DNA of 53,907 nt from an uncultured Bacteroidales bacterium. Lineage in GTDB: Bacteria > Bacteroidota > Bacteroidia > Bacteroidales > UBA932. Positions within the stretch are counted from its first letter, which is position 1; each line of letters starts with the position of its first letter. Positions 26,703 to 35,512 of this stretch are shown here, piece by piece. The position numbers were made by a program, and so were the translations under genes. Where the stretch lies: NCBI GenBank assembly GCA_947303465.1, contig CAMYYI010000011.1, forward strand, positions 1-53,907. Direction: 5' to 3'. The notes under the pieces were generated by a model that saw only the letters and a list, made by a program, of their open reading frames with translations, had not been told where the DNA came from and did no database searches.

Positions 26703-26738
26703 GAATCTCCCTGGTGCGTTTTTACACCAGGGAGGTTC
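26703..26738 (+). terminator. Hairpin terminator after ribF
   Basis: CTCCCTGGTG (26707-26716) pairs perfectly with CACCAGGGAG (26725-26734) around an 8-base loop. Three further pairs (GAA/TTC) extend it beyond one wobble. There is no long T tract on the plus strand. It separates the ribF unit from the SusC/SusD locus. Confidence 0.7.
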
Positions 26739-26808
26739 GGTAAGTGGCTGAATAACAAAATTTTGTGTTTTACGCCCGTACAATATAACAAGGTTTCAAA
26801 AAAATACA

Positions 26809-26816
26809 TATATTTG
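26809..26816 (+). promoter_or_regulatory. Promoter -7 box for the FAD oxidoreductase
   Basis: TATATTTG matches the Bacteroidota -7 consensus and lies 20 bases before the ATG at 26837. No TTG is seen at the usual -33 distance, which would fit an activator-dependent promoter. The stretch 26739-26808 is AT-rich and holds no gene. Confidence 0.55.
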
Positions 26817-26836
26817 TATAGAAATGTAACCATATT

Positions 26837-28675
26837 ATGAACACAAACGATTCCGTCCTGACGCTCTGCACTCGTTTCGACGATCTGGGCGACTGGACTG
26901 TTGAGCAGCAGTTCGTGCTGCAGATGGGCTCCAGCTATCTTCTGGCCCATGGTTTGGGTGAGCCTCTGAAAAAAGACCCCTCCACAAAGATTAGAATTGA
27001 AAAATCAGGTACGTACACCCTGTGGGTGCGCACCAAGAACTGGACTGCTTTCTGGTCTGAAGGGAAGACGCCAGGTATCTTCCAGGTCAAGGTTGACGGA
27101 GTGGCTGATGCCGCAGAGTTCGGAATCGGATGCCCAGGCGCGACCCGTGCCGAGCGGGCAGCATGGTATTGGCAGAAGGGCGGCAGCTATGAGCTGAACG
27201 CCGGTGAGCATACGCTGGTACTCCATGACCTCAGCGGTCTCGACGGCAGATGCGACGCCATACTGCTTACGGCCGGTGGGGAAGTTCCAGGCGACAGCCT
27301 GGAGGCCTACCGCAAGCTCCGTGCGGAGCTTCTCCCGGAGCCTGTGGAAGACAAGGGGGATTACGACTTTGTAGTAGTGGGTGCCGGTATGTCCGGACTA
27401 TGCGCCGCCATCGCTGCCGCCCGCAACGGCTCCCGCGTGGCCCTGCTGCAGGACCGCTACATACTCGGAGGCAACAACAGTTCCGAGGTGCGGGTCGGTC
27501 TGGGCGGCCAGATAAACATGGCCCCGTACCCGTCCCTGGGCTACATTCTGAACGAGATCGGTCCCGACCGAATCGGAAACGCCAGAGGCGCCCATCACTA
27601 TCAGGACTGGAAGAAGTGGGACGTGATTGCGGCAGAACCCAATATAACCCTTTTCGCCGGTTATACCGTGGACAAGGTGGAAATGCGCGACGGCAAGATA
27701 GCAGCCGTGGAGGCTGTTGAGGCTACGCGCCAGAACCGGATTCGCCTGGGCGGATACGTGTTCTCCGACTGCACCGGCGACGCCCACCTGGCTGTGCTGG
27801 CCGGCGCCCGAACCATGATGGGGCGTGAGGCCCGCAGCGAATACGGCGAGAGCCTGGCGCCCGAGAAGGCGGACGGCTATACCATGGGCGTGAGCATAGA
27901 ATGGTATTGCGAGGACTGGAACACCCCGTGCACCTTCCCCGACAGCCTCGACTGGGGCCTCAAGCTCGACGAGGAAACGGTGGAACCGGTCCACCGCGCC
28001 AACTGGTACTGGGAAGTAGGCATGAACGACGACCAGATAGCCGATGCAGAAAAGATACGCGACTATGGTATGTATGTGGCTTACAGCACTTTCTCCTACT
28101 GCAAGAACCGTCTTGCAAAGAAGGAAGACTGGGAGTGCACACATCTTACGTGGGTGAGCCACGTGAGCGGAAAGCGAGAGAGCCGTCGCATAGTGGGCGA
28201 CCTGATTCTGCGCGAGCAGGATCTCACCCGGCCCATTCCCTACGAAGACGGAACCTGTACCACCACATGGCGCATAGACCAGCATTATCCCGATCCGCGC
28301 AACGCAGGCAAGTACCCCGGTGCCGAGTGGATGAGTATAGGAAAGCTTACCCCTATCGACCCTTATGCCATACCGTACCGCTGCCTGTATAGCGCAGATA
28401 TTCCCAATATGTTCATGGCGGGCCGCGACATCAGCGTCACCCATATCGCTCTCGGCTCCGTGCGCGTCATGCGTACCTGCGCCATGATGGGCGAGGTTGT
28501 GGGGCTGGCCGCCAGCGTCTGCGTTGGCAAGAAACTCATGCCCAGGGACATCTACAAGACCAATTTCGCAGACCTCGTCGCACTGATGAAGAAGGGTGCG
28601 GGCCGCACCGACGTGCCGTACACCCAGTTCTACCACCAGGTAGACCGGACCGGACATCAGGCAGAAGACAGATAA
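26837..28675 (+). CDS. FAD-dependent oxidoreductase with N-terminal beta-rich domain
   Basis: A 612-residue protein without a signal peptide. The first ~170 residues are beta-rich (GTYTLWVRTKNW, GIFQVKVDG, AGEHTLVLHDL) and resemble a carbohydrate-binding-like sandwich. A Rossmann FAD site follows with VVVGAGMSGLCAAIAAARNG (GxGxxG at 182-187), RYILGGNNSSEVRVGLGG and, near the end, NMFMAGRDISVTHIALGS. This is the FAD-dependent oxidoreductase type often found in polysaccharide-utilisation loci. The substrate is unknown; a sugar or sugar-acid oxidation is possible. A second member of the class lies at 52613-53907, also beside SusC/SusD. Confidence 0.85.
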   Translation: MNTNDSVLTLCTRFDDLGDWTVEQQFVLQMGSSYLLAHGLGEPLKKDPSTKIRIEKSGTYTLWVRTKNWTAFWSEGKTPGIFQVKVDGVADAAEFGIGCPGATRAERAAWYWQKGGSYELNAGEHTLVLHDLSGLDGRCDAILLTAGGEVPGDSLEAYRKLRAELLPEPVEDKGDYDFVVVGAGMSGLCAAIAAARNGSRVALLQDRYILGGNNSSEVRVGLGGQINMAPYPSLGYILNEIGPDRIGNARGAHHYQDWKKWDVIAAEPNITLFAGYTVDKVEMRDGKIAAVEAVEATRQNRIRLGGYVFSDCTGDAHLAVLAGARTMMGREARSEYGESLAPEKADGYTMGVSIEWYCEDWNTPCTFPDSLDWGLKLDEETVEPVHRANWYWEVGMNDDQIADAEKIRDYGMYVAYSTFSYCKNRLAKKEDWECTHLTWVSHVSGKRESRRIVGDLILREQDLTRPIPYEDGTCTTTWRIDQHYPDPRNAGKYPGAEWMSIGKLTPIDPYAIPYRCLYSADIPNMFMAGRDISVTHIALGSVRVMRTCAMMGEVVGLAASVCVGKKLMPRDIYKTNFADLVALMKKGAGRTDVPYTQFYHQVDRTGHQAEDR

Positions 28676-28688
28676 ACCGTTTTTTTGC

Positions 28689-28696
28689 TATATTTG
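28689..28696 (+). promoter_or_regulatory. Promoter -7 box upstream of the SusC/SusD operon
   Basis: TATATTTG in the 70-base gap after the FAD oxidoreductase gene, 49 bases before the ATG at 28746. A -33 TTG at the right distance is not seen. It would allow the surface genes to be transcribed separately from the oxidoreductase. Confidence 0.5.
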
Positions 28697-28745
28697 TCTT
28701 CGTTACAACACGAACACTGATTATAACCATAAACTATTCTACAAC

Positions 28746-30536
28746 ATGTTCAAACCTGTTAAACTTGTCCTGGCGCTTGCCGCTGCGGCGGGTTTGTTGC
28801 TGTCGTGCGAAGGGGAGAGGTATCACCTGGAGAATACGTCAGTAAACGCCGTCGTAACGGTGTCGCTCAGTGATATCGGTGCCTCCGGCGCCGTAGCCAA
28901 CATTGCCTCTCCGCAGGATAATGTTGTTTCTTACAAGGTTGTGGGCCCTTTGGAGTATTCCGCTTTCCCATACAAGGAGAAGGACTCCTCCGCCCTCTAC
29001 GACTACATTACGGATAATGGCCGTAGTATGGATGGCGGTGCGTTGCCCATTACCGGACTCAAGCCCCAGACCTCGTATGTCCTGGGTGCCTACGGCCTTG
29101 ATGCTGCCGGCACGGTGGTTACGGCTCCTGCTTTCGTGGAGTTCAAGACTTTTGTCTGCTCGGTTTCCGTTACCGGAGCTTATGAGATAGACAAGTCCGG
29201 AGCTTTCAATTTCTCTGCCGACATCGTGCCCAACGAGTACACTGACCACTTCGATTATGTGTTCAGCAAGGAAGTGGCCGGTATGGACGAGGCGGCTCTT
29301 ACAAAACTAATCAAGGCCAAGGGGGCTGACATAAAGACTGGCAAGGGCACAACCCATGTTACCGTCTCCTATCCTTCCAAGGCTGATGCGGTCATCGCCG
29401 TCCTGCCTTATGACGAAGGAGGCAATGCCGGCAATCTGGTATCTGCCTATATCAGTTCAGACGACCGCTGCGTGGTGCTTATCGGCGGCAAGGAGAACCT
29501 TCTCACCAAGGCTGGAGAGAGCATCTTCGAGGCCAAGGTGAAGATGCCGGCCACCGGCGAATTCACCATCGCACTCAACGGTGACGAATATGGATTCCTG
29601 AGCTATTCCGGCAACGGAGGCGTGGGCACAGTGAACAATGTCAAAGCCGCAGCTCCTTACTACAACTGGGCCGAGGGTCATGAACTCTACCAGGCAGGCA
29701 AGTCTGTAGGCCGCATGGGCCTTATCTCCGATGGCGCCAACAAGTTCTGGAGCAACATGGCAGCCGAAGCAGAGGTGCTCATCAGGGCTGACTTCAGCAA
29801 GGAGGTGCCACAGTACCGCTTCGAGGTACAGGAGGCGGCTGATCCTTCCGTGCTCATCAAACAGACCTTCGATCTCTTCGTATGGGGAGGCAACTATGCT
29901 GATCCTATCAAGGGTTCAGCTCCCGGCGGTGCGGCGATCGGTTCAGTCGACGTAATCAAATATGACGGTACAGAAGTCGCGGTTCCAAACGCCGTCGCCA
30001 CCACTTCCGGCGGCACCGATCCGTTCAGCTACGACGAGGGCGTTGAAGAAAACCTCTGTACTGCTGAATTCGTGCACAACCGTGATCTGGACGGCTGGAC
30101 CTTCATCAACATAGCCGAGCTGCCCGGTTCCATCCGCCTTTCCAAGGCATCCGACGGCTTCCAGGGCTATATCCGCACTCCCAAGCTTTCCGCTCTCACC
30201 GGTCCCACCGACATCACCGTGTCTTTCGACTGCGGCCGCTATGGCAACAATGCAGGCGATATCGAGGTGACTATTATCGGCGAAGGTGAGTTCACCGCTG
30301 CATCCGTGGCGCCAACCAATGCCGGAGATCTGCCTATGGAGGCATCCGGAAAGACCTTCTACATTACTCAGGAAGTTTGTCCTCCGTATGCCAACTCCGT
30401 GGTCCACAAGCCATGGTCTCACGTTGTTCTGTCCGTAAAGGGCGCAACTCCCGACACCCAGATTATCTGGGACAGCCGCAAGCTCGCCAAGGGCGTGTGC
30501 CGTATCCGTCTGGACAATATCATCATAAAGAAATAA
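28746..30536 (+). CDS. Outer-membrane surface lipoprotein of the SusC/SusD locus
   Basis: A 596-residue lipoprotein with signal VLALAAAAGLLLSC (lipobox LLSC). The N-terminal third has fibronectin-like character (PITGLKPQTSYVLGAYGLD). The middle has repeated beta-strand segments (EFTIALNGDEYGFLSY, a glycine/asparagine pattern common in SusE/SusF-like binding modules). The C-terminal ~170 residues look like a galactose-binding jelly roll ending in VCRIRLDNIIIKK. It lies 6 bases before susC, so it is probably a substrate-binding accessory protein. I cannot assign a named family with certainty. Confidence 0.7.
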   Translation: MFKPVKLVLALAAAAGLLLSCEGERYHLENTSVNAVVTVSLSDIGASGAVANIASPQDNVVSYKVVGPLEYSAFPYKEKDSSALYDYITDNGRSMDGGALPITGLKPQTSYVLGAYGLDAAGTVVTAPAFVEFKTFVCSVSVTGAYEIDKSGAFNFSADIVPNEYTDHFDYVFSKEVAGMDEAALTKLIKAKGADIKTGKGTTHVTVSYPSKADAVIAVLPYDEGGNAGNLVSAYISSDDRCVVLIGGKENLLTKAGESIFEAKVKMPATGEFTIALNGDEYGFLSYSGNGGVGTVNNVKAAAPYYNWAEGHELYQAGKSVGRMGLISDGANKFWSNMAAEAEVLIRADFSKEVPQYRFEVQEAADPSVLIKQTFDLFVWGGNYADPIKGSAPGGAAIGSVDVIKYDGTEVAVPNAVATTSGGTDPFSYDEGVEENLCTAEFVHNRDLDGWTFINIAELPGSIRLSKASDGFQGYIRTPKLSALTGPTDITVSFDCGRYGNNAGDIEVTIIGEGEFTAASVAPTNAGDLPMEASGKTFYITQEVCPPYANSVVHKPWSHVVLSVKGATPDTQIIWDSRKLAKGVCRIRLDNIIIKK

Positions 30537-30542
30537 GCAGCC

Positions 30543-33500
30543 ATGAAGAAGCTTTATACAATATTGGCAGCGCTGCTGCTTCCTGTATGCGCCCTGCTTG
30601 CACAGAACAGGCTTAGCGGAACCGTTACCGACGAAAACGGGGATCCGCTTCCCGGTGCGTCCGTCTTTGTTGAAGGCACGACCAACGGTGCGGTTACCGA
30701 CAACAACGGTAAGTTTACCATAAGCGCGAAAGAGGGTGATGTACTTGTATTCTCCTTCATTGGATACACCGACGTAACTCAGTCCGTGAGCGGCTCCAAG
30801 GCTGTTTACGACGTATCCCTTTCATCCGACCAGAACTTCCTGGACGACGTGGTGGTCGTGGGTTACGGCACCCAGAAAAAGGTCAACCTTACAGGTTCCG
30901 TTTCCGCGGTTTCCTCTGAGGAACTTGCCAACCGTACGCTGCCCAGCACTTCTGCCCTCCTGCAGGGCGTGGCTTCCGGCGTTACGGTGACCGACCGCAG
31001 CGGCACCCCCGGTGGAGGCGAAACCACCATACGTGTCCGCGGTCTGGGCACCTTCGGCCAGTCCAGTTCCGAGCCTCTGGTGCTCATCGACGGCGTGGAG
31101 GGCAGCCTTTCGCAGGTCGATCCTACCCAGATAGACAAGATTTCCATCCTCAAGGATGCTGCATCTTCCGCCATCTATGGTTCCCGTGCCGCCAACGGCG
31201 TCATCCTGGTGACCACCAAGCGCGGTAAGGCCGGGCATACCTCCATTGTTTATCGAGGCTATGCCGGCGTACAGACTCCTACAGACCTGCCCAAGGTCGT
31301 AGGTGCACACGATTACATGGTACTGGCACGCGAGCAGATGGAGAACGACGGCAGCAGCTCGATCTACACCGACGAATATATCGCCAACTACGAGCGCAAT
31401 CATGCGATCGATCCCGACAACTATCCTATTACCGACTGGCAGAAGCTCGTGCTTACCGGCTCAGGATTCCAGCATAACCACAACCTCGCCATCACCACCT
31501 CCACCGACCGTGTGCGCGTGATGACTTCGGCAGGTTTCCTGGACCAGTACGGTATCGTGAAGTATCGTCACTACAACCGCTACAACCTGCGTAACAACAT
31601 GGACGTGCAGCTTACGAAGAGGCTGTCCATGAAGCTCGACTTCGCGGTCATGTACACCAAGAACCAGGCTATCCCCCAGGAAAGCACCCTGTTCAACTAC
31701 ATGAACACCCGTGACCCCCTGGCCCTGGTCCAGTATTCCACCGGCTATCACGCCGCCCTGTCAGGCAGTTCCAACAACCCGCTGCCTTATCTCGACGGGG
31801 ACGGTGGTCTCAACCAGAGCAGGGGCCTTCGCCTCAATGTAGCCGCCGGCCTTACTTACAAGCCTGCCGACTGGCTCACCATCGACGTTACCGCTGCACC
31901 CCGCCTCGTCCAGAGCCGCAGCCATAACTTCGTAGGCAAGGTTACCTATTATTCCGACGCGCTCGGTACCGTGAGTACAGCTTCCAACCGCGACTACAAC
32001 GAAGCCAAGGACTCCTTCTCCCGCAGTCTCTACAACAACTATCTGGCTACGGTGCTGTTCCACAAGAACTTCAACAAGGTCCACGATTTCGGCCTGTTGC
32101 TCGGCGCTTCATACGAAGACTACGACAACCGTCAGTTCAGCGCATCCCGCCGCAACTTTCCTTATCCGGAGTTCAATCAGCTGACAGCAGGTGCTGACGA
32201 CGAGACCAAGGATAACGACGGTAAGGCATATCAGTATGCCCTGGGTTCCTTCTTCGGCCGCTTCACTTACAACTTCCGTGAGCGCTACTTGCTCGAGGCC
32301 AACGTCCGTTACGACGGTTCTTCCCGCTTCTTGCCGGAGAATCGCTGGGGCGTATTCCCTTCAGTATCAGCCGCATGGCGTGTGACTGAGGAGCCCTGGA
32401 TGCAGTCAGTGAAGCGTTCGGTCAACGAGTTCAAGGTCCGTGCTTCCTATGGTACCCTCGGTAACCAGAGCATCGGTGATTACTATCCTACCGAGCAGGA
32501 TCTCGCAATGAGCTCCATCTCCGTGAACGACGTCATTACGCCTATCGCGACCCTGACAACTCTTGCCAACCCTTACATCACCTGGGAGACTACGACTATG
32601 TTCGATGTGGGTGTTGACGCGGGACTGTTCGGCAAGCTGGACATCACAGCCGACTACTATCGTAAGATGACCGACGGCATCCTTCTCCAGCTTCCTATCT
32701 CCGCGACCATTGGTCTCAATGCTCCTTATCAGAACTCCGCCAAGGTCTCCAATGTGGGCTGGGAAGTTTCTGTGAACTGGAAAGACCAGATAGGCGATTT
32801 CCGTTATGCAATTGGCGGCAACCTGTCCGATGTCATCAACAAGATCGTCGATATGCCTGGTGAGAAGGATTATATCGCTTTCGGAACCGGCAGCGTTCTT
32901 CGCAACCAGGTCGGTTATCCTATCGCTTCCATTTACGGATACGACTGTATCGGAATGGCACGCACCCAGGAAGAAGCCGACTATATCAACGAGCACTGCC
33001 CCCAGCTCGGCAATCCTATCAAGCCGGGTGACCTGGTGTACAGGGATATCGCCGGTGATTTCCAGCGCGACGAGAACGGTGAATTCATTCTCGACGCCAG
33101 GGGAAATCAGATTCCCGCTCCAGACGGAAAGATTGACGCAAACGACAAGACCATTATAGGCAGCTGCATCCCCCGTTTCACTTACGGTGCAAACCTGAGC
33201 ATCGGCTGGAAGGGGTTCGATATCTCCGCATTCTTCCAGGGCGTGGGCAAGGTGAACAGCTACGTTGGCACATATTACGTGATGCCGGGCTACCAGGGCG
33301 GTACCTTCCGTCAGGAGCATCTTGACCGCTGGACACCCGAGACTCCCAACGGGCGTTTCCCCAGGATGTCCAAGTCCGGAAGCAACAATACCGAGTACTC
33401 TTCCTTCTGGATGGGTGACGCTTCATACTGCCGTCTCAAGAGCCTGCAGATCAGTTACACCCTTCCCAAGAAGGCGGTCAGCAAGATAGGCCTGAAGGGA

Positions 33501-33671
33501 CTGCGCATCTTCGCCACCGGCGAGAACGTGCTTACCTGGACCAACTTCTATCAGGGCTTCGACCCCGAAGTCGCCTTCTCCGGCGGCAACAACTATGTCG
33601 ATGCCGTGGATATCGCCAACAACTACCCTCAGGTCAAAACCTTCACCGGCGGTATAGAGGTTAAATTCTAA
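30543..33671 (+). CDS. SusC/RagA-family TonB-dependent outer-membrane transporter
   Basis: A 1042-residue receptor of usual family length. The signal peptide MKKLYTILAALLLPVCALLAQ (split LLPVC) is followed by a CarboxypepD-regulatory-like domain (GTVTDENGDPLPGASVFVEG), the SusC signature DVVVVGYGTQKKVNLTGSV and a plug domain with VLIDGVEGSLSQVDP and ILKDAASSAIYGSRAANG. A 22-strand-type barrel follows, ending in the terminal aromatic residue of GIEVKF. It forms the import channel under the SusD lid encoded 13 bases downstream. The ligand is unknown. Confidence 0.95.
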   Translation: MKKLYTILAALLLPVCALLAQNRLSGTVTDENGDPLPGASVFVEGTTNGAVTDNNGKFTISAKEGDVLVFSFIGYTDVTQSVSGSKAVYDVSLSSDQNFLDDVVVVGYGTQKKVNLTGSVSAVSSEELANRTLPSTSALLQGVASGVTVTDRSGTPGGGETTIRVRGLGTFGQSSSEPLVLIDGVEGSLSQVDPTQIDKISILKDAASSAIYGSRAANGVILVTTKRGKAGHTSIVYRGYAGVQTPTDLPKVVGAHDYMVLAREQMENDGSSSIYTDEYIANYERNHAIDPDNYPITDWQKLVLTGSGFQHNHNLAITTSTDRVRVMTSAGFLDQYGIVKYRHYNRYNLRNNMDVQLTKRLSMKLDFAVMYTKNQAIPQESTLFNYMNTRDPLALVQYSTGYHAALSGSSNNPLPYLDGDGGLNQSRGLRLNVAAGLTYKPADWLTIDVTAAPRLVQSRSHNFVGKVTYYSDALGTVSTASNRDYNEAKDSFSRSLYNNYLATVLFHKNFNKVHDFGLLLGASYEDYDNRQFSASRRNFPYPEFNQLTAGADDETKDNDGKAYQYALGSFFGRFTYNFRERYLLEANVRYDGSSRFLPENRWGVFPSVSAAWRVTEEPWMQSVKRSVNEFKVRASYGTLGNQSIGDYYPTEQDLAMSSISVNDVITPIATLTTLANPYITWETTTMFDVGVDAGLFGKLDITADYYRKMTDGILLQLPISATIGLNAPYQNSAKVSNVGWEVSVNWKDQIGDFRYAIGGNLSDVINKIVDMPGEKDYIAFGTGSVLRNQVGYPIASIYGYDCIGMARTQEEADYINEHCPQLGNPIKPGDLVYRDIAGDFQRDENGEFILDARGNQIPAPDGKIDANDKTIIGSCIPRFTYGANLSIGWKGFDISAFFQGVGKVNSYVGTYYVMPGYQGGTFRQEHLDRWTPETPNGRFPRMSKSGSNNTEYSSFWMGDASYCRLKSLQISYTLPKKAVSKIGLKGLRIFATGENVLTWTNFYQGFDPEVAFSGGNNYVDAVDIANNYPQVKTFTGGIEVKF

Positions 33672-33684
33672 AGAGCTACGCATT

Positions 33685-35508
33685 ATGAAAAAGATATTTA
33701 TCTCATTTATGGCTGCCGCTCTGGTTCTGAGCGGATGCAATGAAGCGCTTGACCGCCATCCCCTCAACGGCCCTGCTTCCGGTACCTTCCCTTCCAGCGA
33801 GGAGGAGGCTCTGGCAGGCGTGCTGGCTGCATACAAGGGCTGGGCGAATCTCACCATACAGAATTGCCAGTGGCCCCAGCGCACCGAGGATGCTGCAACC
33901 GATATAGCAGTCGGCCGAAACGGTAACAACAACTTCCTGCTTCAGGTCAAGAATACCCTTACTCCCGAAACTGCACTTATTCCCAAGATTTACAAGCAGA
34001 TTTACAAGACCGCTGGCCGTGTACACCTGGTGCTCGACAACCTGGGCAACCTTGAAGGCAAGGTTGCTCCCGAGCAGATTGCTGTGTTCCGGGCAGAATT
34101 GCTTACCATACGTGGTTTTTACTACGATATGGCATGCCAGTTCTACGGCGACATCCCCTTCATCGACCACAGCCTGAGCCTGGACGACTGCGCTTATGCC
34201 CGTACGCCCAGAAAGGAAGTTACTGAACATATCCTGTTCACGGACCTTACCGACGAGACGCTCGACGCGCTGCCTGTCCAGTGGGCCGCTTCTTACGGCA
34301 CCACCCGCATCGGCCGTGTGGCCGCTTACGGCATCAAGGCCCGTATCGCCCTTAACTGGGGCTACTATGAAGAGGCCGCCCGCTGTGCCCGCAAGGCTCT
34401 CGATCTGGGAGAAGGCATTTATGGACTTGAGCCGCTGAATCTCACTTACTATGCCACTCATGTGGACGGCGAACCCGATCCCACCCCTATCTTCGGCCTG
34501 AAAGGCCAGAACAGCAAGGAGTGGCTCTGGGCGCTGCAGTTCAACCGTCTGATAAACGAGAACTACGATCAGACCATTTACTATTTCGGTCCCCGTACCT
34601 GTAACGGTTGCTCCTGGTTCGGTCCCAGCCAGGCCATGATGGACACTTTCCAGTGCATCGACGGTCTGTCCATCACCGAGTCACCTCTTTATGACTGGAA
34701 GAATCCCTGGAACAACAGGGATCCCCGTCTGGACCTCTGGACAGTCCGTCCCGAGTCCCGTATTATGGGTATACAGTTCTCCTCAGACGTGCGTAACGCC
34801 AAGGTGAAGAACTACAACACCAACACCGAAATAGAGAATCTCGAGGCCGTAGGCAACAAGAGCGAGTACGGCGCCAACGGCACCAAGGGCCCCGGCGGCT
34901 ACTTCTGGCGCAAATATCTGGACATCGATCTCATGGAGGTCATGAACAGCAAGCAGAGTGACTGCAACGCCGGTGTGATTCGTTTTGCCGAGCTGTACCT
35001 CATTGAGGCGGAGGCTGAAATCGAACTCAACCGTGACCTCGGCCGTGCCGCTGCCGACATCAACAAGATTCGCGCCCGTGCAGGCATGCCCGCCGTGGCC
35101 ATAGGTAACCAGGCCGCCATGCGCAAGGCCCTCCGCTATGAGCGCAAAGTAGAACTTGCAATGGAAGGCTTCCGCTGGTTCGACCTGCGCCGCTGGACGG
35201 ATTCCAAGGGCGTTCTGCTCGCAGAAAAGGCGCTCAACGGTAAGATTTACGCTCCGCCGTTCTCCAATAACAAGGCTGCTACGCTTGAAGATCCGTACGC
35301 TTTTGTGCCCAACGGAAAGCCCATTATCGATGATGACTGGATTGTCACTTACGATGAAGGTTCAACATGGGACGGCAAAGCTTTCAACCTGCGAGTGTAT
35401 GATAATATGACGTGGGCTCCCCGCGAGGTGCTCTGGCCCTTCCCCAAGGACGAACTGGACACCAACGCGGCCCTGGATCCCCTGACGGATCAGAACCCCG
35501 GCTGGTAG
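33685..35508 (+). CDS. SusD/RagB-family nutrient-binding lipoprotein
   Basis: A 607-residue lipoprotein (AALVLSGC lipobox) forming the surface lid of the SusC channel. Features are the N-terminal DRHPLNGP region, TPR-like helices such as AYGIKARIALNWGYYEEAA, and the conserved C-terminal block with VIRFAELYLIEAEAEIELN, INKIRARAGMP, LRYERKVELAMEGFRWFDL and LWPFPKDELDTN. The last two are typical SusD signatures. It follows susC by 13 bases and precedes the phosphoesterase lipoprotein gene by 4. Confidence 0.95.
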   Translation: MKKIFISFMAAALVLSGCNEALDRHPLNGPASGTFPSSEEEALAGVLAAYKGWANLTIQNCQWPQRTEDAATDIAVGRNGNNNFLLQVKNTLTPETALIPKIYKQIYKTAGRVHLVLDNLGNLEGKVAPEQIAVFRAELLTIRGFYYDMACQFYGDIPFIDHSLSLDDCAYARTPRKEVTEHILFTDLTDETLDALPVQWAASYGTTRIGRVAAYGIKARIALNWGYYEEAARCARKALDLGEGIYGLEPLNLTYYATHVDGEPDPTPIFGLKGQNSKEWLWALQFNRLINENYDQTIYYFGPRTCNGCSWFGPSQAMMDTFQCIDGLSITESPLYDWKNPWNNRDPRLDLWTVRPESRIMGIQFSSDVRNAKVKNYNTNTEIENLEAVGNKSEYGANGTKGPGGYFWRKYLDIDLMEVMNSKQSDCNAGVIRFAELYLIEAEAEIELNRDLGRAAADINKIRARAGMPAVAIGNQAAMRKALRYERKVELAMEGFRWFDLRRWTDSKGVLLAEKALNGKIYAPPFSNNKAATLEDPYAFVPNGKPIIDDDWIVTYDEGSTWDGKAFNLRVYDNMTWAPREVLWPFPKDELDTNAALDPLTDQNPGW

Positions 35509-35512
35509 CAGA

